NCBI GenBank assembly: GCA_020249775.1
Contig: JADCFA010000002.1
Span: forward strand, 1 to 64,000
Origin: Roseomonas sp.
GTDB lineage: Bacteria > Pseudomonadota > Alphaproteobacteria > Acetobacterales > Acetobacteraceae
Direction: 5' to 3'
Length of the DNA stretch: 64,000 bases
Shown: one piece after another, positions 62,085 to 64,000 of the stretch
Numbering within the stretch: position 1 is the stretch's first letter
Layout: each line of letters begins with the position of its first letter
Made by a program: the position numbers and the translations under genes
Notes under the pieces: generated by a model
What the model was told of the DNA's origin: nothing
Database searches by the model: none
What the model saw: only the letters and a program-made list of their open reading frames with translations

Positions 62085-63101
62085 TCAGACGCCCTCATAC
62101 ACCACTTCAAGGGATGGCTTGTTCAGCACTTCTGCTGCGCACATGTCTTCCATGGTGGCGGGGTTCAGCACCACACCACGGCCCACGGCTTCGCCCTTGA
62201 ACAGGCCAAGTAGATTTTCCTGGCTGAGCGGGTTCGGGCGCAGCGGCGGCGCCTCAGCGACTTGGAGCGCGAGCTGTTCGAACACCGAAGCCCAACGCCC
62301 GCCGGGCTTGCCGATGATTTCATAATTCGCAGATTTGCGCCGGATATCTTCATCTGCCGGAATCGCAGCCAGCACGGGAATGCCGGCTTCGGCGGCAAAG
62401 GCATGGGCTTCGCCCGTGCCATCATCCTTGTTGATCACCATGCCGGCGACACCGACATTGCCGCCAAGCTTGCGGAAATACTCGACAGCGGAGCAGACAT
62501 TATTCGCGACATAAAGCGATTGCAGGTCATTCGACCCGACCACGATCACCTTCTGGCACATGTCACGCGCAATCGGCAGGCCAAAGCCGCCGCAAACTAC
62601 ATCGCCCAGGAAGTCCAGCAGGACGTAGTCGAAATCCCATTGATGGAAGCCAAGCTTTTCCAGCAATTCGAAACCATGGATGATGCCGCGCCCACCGCAG
62701 CCGCGGCCCACTTCCGGGCCGCCCAATTCCATCGCGAAAACACCATCGCGCTTGAAGCAGACATCGCCGATGGCAACAGCCTCACCAGCGGCCTTCTTCT
62801 TCGATGATGTCTCAATGATGGTCGGGCAGGAACGCCCGCCGAACAAAAGCGATGTCGTGTCGCTTTTCGGATCGCAGCCAATCAGCAAAACGCGCTTGCC
62901 CTGCTGCGCCATCATGTAACTCAGGTTCGCAAGCGTGAAGGATTTGCCAATGCCGCCCTTGCCATAGATGGCGATGATCTGGGTTTTCTTTGCGGCCGGT
63001 GAGGTGAGCACCCCATCAGGCGGCGTGGATGCTTCGGCGCGTAGCGCATTATGCATCGCATTCATGGATGGACCGTTTGGCTTCCCCGGGACAGCATTCA
63101 T
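62085..63101 (-). CDS. bchX: Chlorophyllide a reductase iron protein subunit X
   Basis: The 338-residue NifH-like ATPase has the P-loop [17 protein letters not shown] (about residues 45-61), [18 protein letters not shown], and the two subunit-bridging 4Fe-4S Cys residues in [14 protein letters not shown] and [13 protein letters not shown]. It delivers electrons to BchYZ with ATP hydrolysis. Its ATG overlaps the bchC stop by 4 bp (ATGA). Confidence 0.97.
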   Translation of the reverse strand: MNAVPGKPNGPSMNAMHNALRAEASTPPDGVLTSPAAKKTQIIAIYGKGGIGKSFTLANLSYMMAQQGKRVLLIGCDPKSDTTSLLFGGRSCPTIIETSSKKKAAGEAVAIGDVCFKRDGVFAMELGGPEVGRGCGGRGIIHGFELLEKLGFHQWDFDYVLLDFLGDVVCGGFGLPIARDMCQKVIVVGSNDLQSLYVANNVCSAVEYFRKLGGNVGVAGMVINKDDGTGEAHAFAAEAGIPVLAAIPADEDIRRKSANYEIIGKPGGRWASVFEQLALQVAEAPPLRPNPLSQENLLGLFKGEAVGRGVVLNPATMEDMCAAEVLNKPSLEVVYEGV

Positions 63102-64000
63102 TGTTTGTTTCTCCAGTCCAGAACCATTTTGAGGCAGGCAGGATCTTCAAAAGCCTGACGATAGGCTTCCGGCGCGGCGTCTGCGGCAGCGCGATGCGTA
63201 ATCAAGCCGGAAAGGGAAAGGCGGTGCGCTGCGATCAACGCATTCACCGCTTCCAAATCATGCTGTTTCCATTCCGCAGCGATGACGATTCGCGCTTCGC
63301 GCATGAAGGCCGGCGGGAAGGTGAAGGAAAGCGGTGCGCTGTAAAAACCAGCCAGCGTTACCACACCACCAGGGGCCAAGCGCGCAATCAGCGCATCCAG
63401 CAACGCGGCATCGCCACTCACGTCACAAATCGCGCGATAATCGCGCCGCGTATCTTCTGCTGGATCAATGACCAAATAGCCATTGGCACCGTCGCGCCGC
63501 GCGGGATTGCTTTCCCACACCATCGGCGCGGGATGGCCGGCGGCGATGATGATGCGCGCCAGCAGGCGCCCCAAAACACCATGGCCGATGATCAATTCCG
63601 GAATGGCGGCTTGCGGCAGTGCCATGGCGTGATGTGCCGTTGCCGCCAGCGCCAAAAGCACGGCATCCGCGCCCAGCGCGGGATCAACCGGTGTTACGCG
63701 CGCACCGGCCACCACAAGCCGGGCGGCTGCGCCGCCAAACAAACCGCGAATATCGCCAAAGCAACGCGCACCGGGCACGAAAACCGCCTCACCCAAGCGT
63801 CTGCCCGCGTCAGCACCTGCCTGCACCACGCGGCCCACGGATTCGTAACCAGGCACCAGCGGGTAGCCCATGCCGGGGAAGGATGGCATGCGTCCGGACC
63901 AGAGAAGACGTTCTGTTCCAGTACTGATACCACTCCAATCAATGTCCACGACAACATCCTGCGCGCCGGGCGGCGTTAACTTCAGGCGCGACAGCGAAAG
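63098..64000 (-). CDS. bchC: Bacteriochlorophyllide a dehydrogenase, 5' end beyond window
   Basis: The frame stays open to the right edge; the residues before the track start ([17 protein letters not shown]) continue the family sequence. The visible part has [41 protein letters not shown], an MDR-type Rossmann region around [20 protein letters not shown], and a short BchC ending. It oxidises the 3-hydroxyethyl group in bacteriochlorophyll synthesis. The promoter of the bchCXYZ-puf superoperon should lie outside the window. Confidence 0.93.
   Translation of the reverse strand, partial: LSLSRLKLTPPGAQDVVVDIDWSGISTGTERLLWSGRMPSFPGMGYPLVPGYESVGRVVQAGADAGRRLGEAVFVPGARCFGDIRGLFGGAAARLVVAGARVTPVDPALGADAVLLALAATAHHAMALPQAAIPELIIGHGVLGRLLARIIIAAGHPAPMVWESNPARRDGANGYLVIDPAEDTRRDYRAICDVSGDAALLDALIARLAPGGVVTLAGFYSAPLSFTFPPAFMREARIVIAAEWKQHDLEAVNALIAAHRLSLSGLITHRAAADAAPEAYRQAFEDPACLKMVLDWRNKQ

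Noticed and set aside
1-64000. CRISPR arrays, tRNA and rRNA genes
   Set aside because: No regularly spaced direct repeats and no cloverleaf or rRNA-like stretches were noticed; a tRNAscan/Infernal run would be decisive.

Overview
The window is a GC-rich chromosomal stretch of an alphaproteobacterium that carries out bacteriochlorophyll-a photosynthesis. Its right end holds a bchC-bchX-bchY-bchZ-pufB-pufA-pufL-pufM-pufC superoperon with crtI and crtD beside it. Gene content and protein style (truncated HprK, regulatory PTS, hemD/mitofilin/HemY cluster, tetraheme PufC) fit Rhodospirillales, most likely an Acetobacteraceae aerobic anoxygenic phototroph. The lineage is inferred, not proven.

Layout. 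1-384: tail of an IS481-type transposase. 517-4435 (-): hprK-rapZ-EIIA(Man)-ptsH-ptsI, a regulatory PTS without a sugar permease. 4572-8543: a PLP dehydratase, an FMO-type flavoprotein, a thioesterase and an HpcH/HpaI aldolase. 8634-9372: a scar made of an IS3-family remnant abutting a frameshifted IS5-family remnant. 9443-19111: an OprB-type porin and OmpR-type regulator facing a histidine kinase followed by a CzcCBA-like RND efflux operon. 19264-24989: rlmJ, gpsA, hemD, a mitofilin-like protein, HemY and an RraA-like protein. 24993-29321: the 'ligase-associated' DNA repair set (MBL exonuclease, Lhr-type helicase, PdeM phosphoesterase) without its ligase. 29343-34947: DUF169 protein, SDR dehydrogenase, malate synthase G and gamma-glutamyltransferase.

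34965-46135 (-) is one tightly packed operon: a five-gene Liv-type ABC importer, ATP-dependent hydantoinase/oxoprolinase subunits B and A, an isochorismatase-fold protein whose nucleophilic Cys is Gly, and a molybdenum hydroxylase large subunit without its usual small subunits. It looks like uptake and ring opening of an N-heterocycle or cyclic amide.

46444-48897 is an 817-residue protein that I do not recognise; it has a GTG start, an upstream palindrome and less GC-biased codons than its neighbours. 48981-52365 holds a translationally coupled cytochrome P450/ATP-grasp pair, divergent from a small membrane protein that is cotranscribed with crtD. 52367-64000 is the photosynthesis cluster. 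LH1 beta (pufB, 58 aa) is absent from the supplied ORF track but clear in the sequence. Both LH1 polypeptides carry unusual C-terminal tails, with two cysteines in alpha. A strong hairpin separates pufA from pufL. bchC runs off the right edge.

The best candidates for undescribed biology are the 817-aa orphan, the P450/ATP-grasp pair next to carotenoid genes, the Gly-substituted isochorismatase inside the hydantoinase operon, and the LH1 tails.
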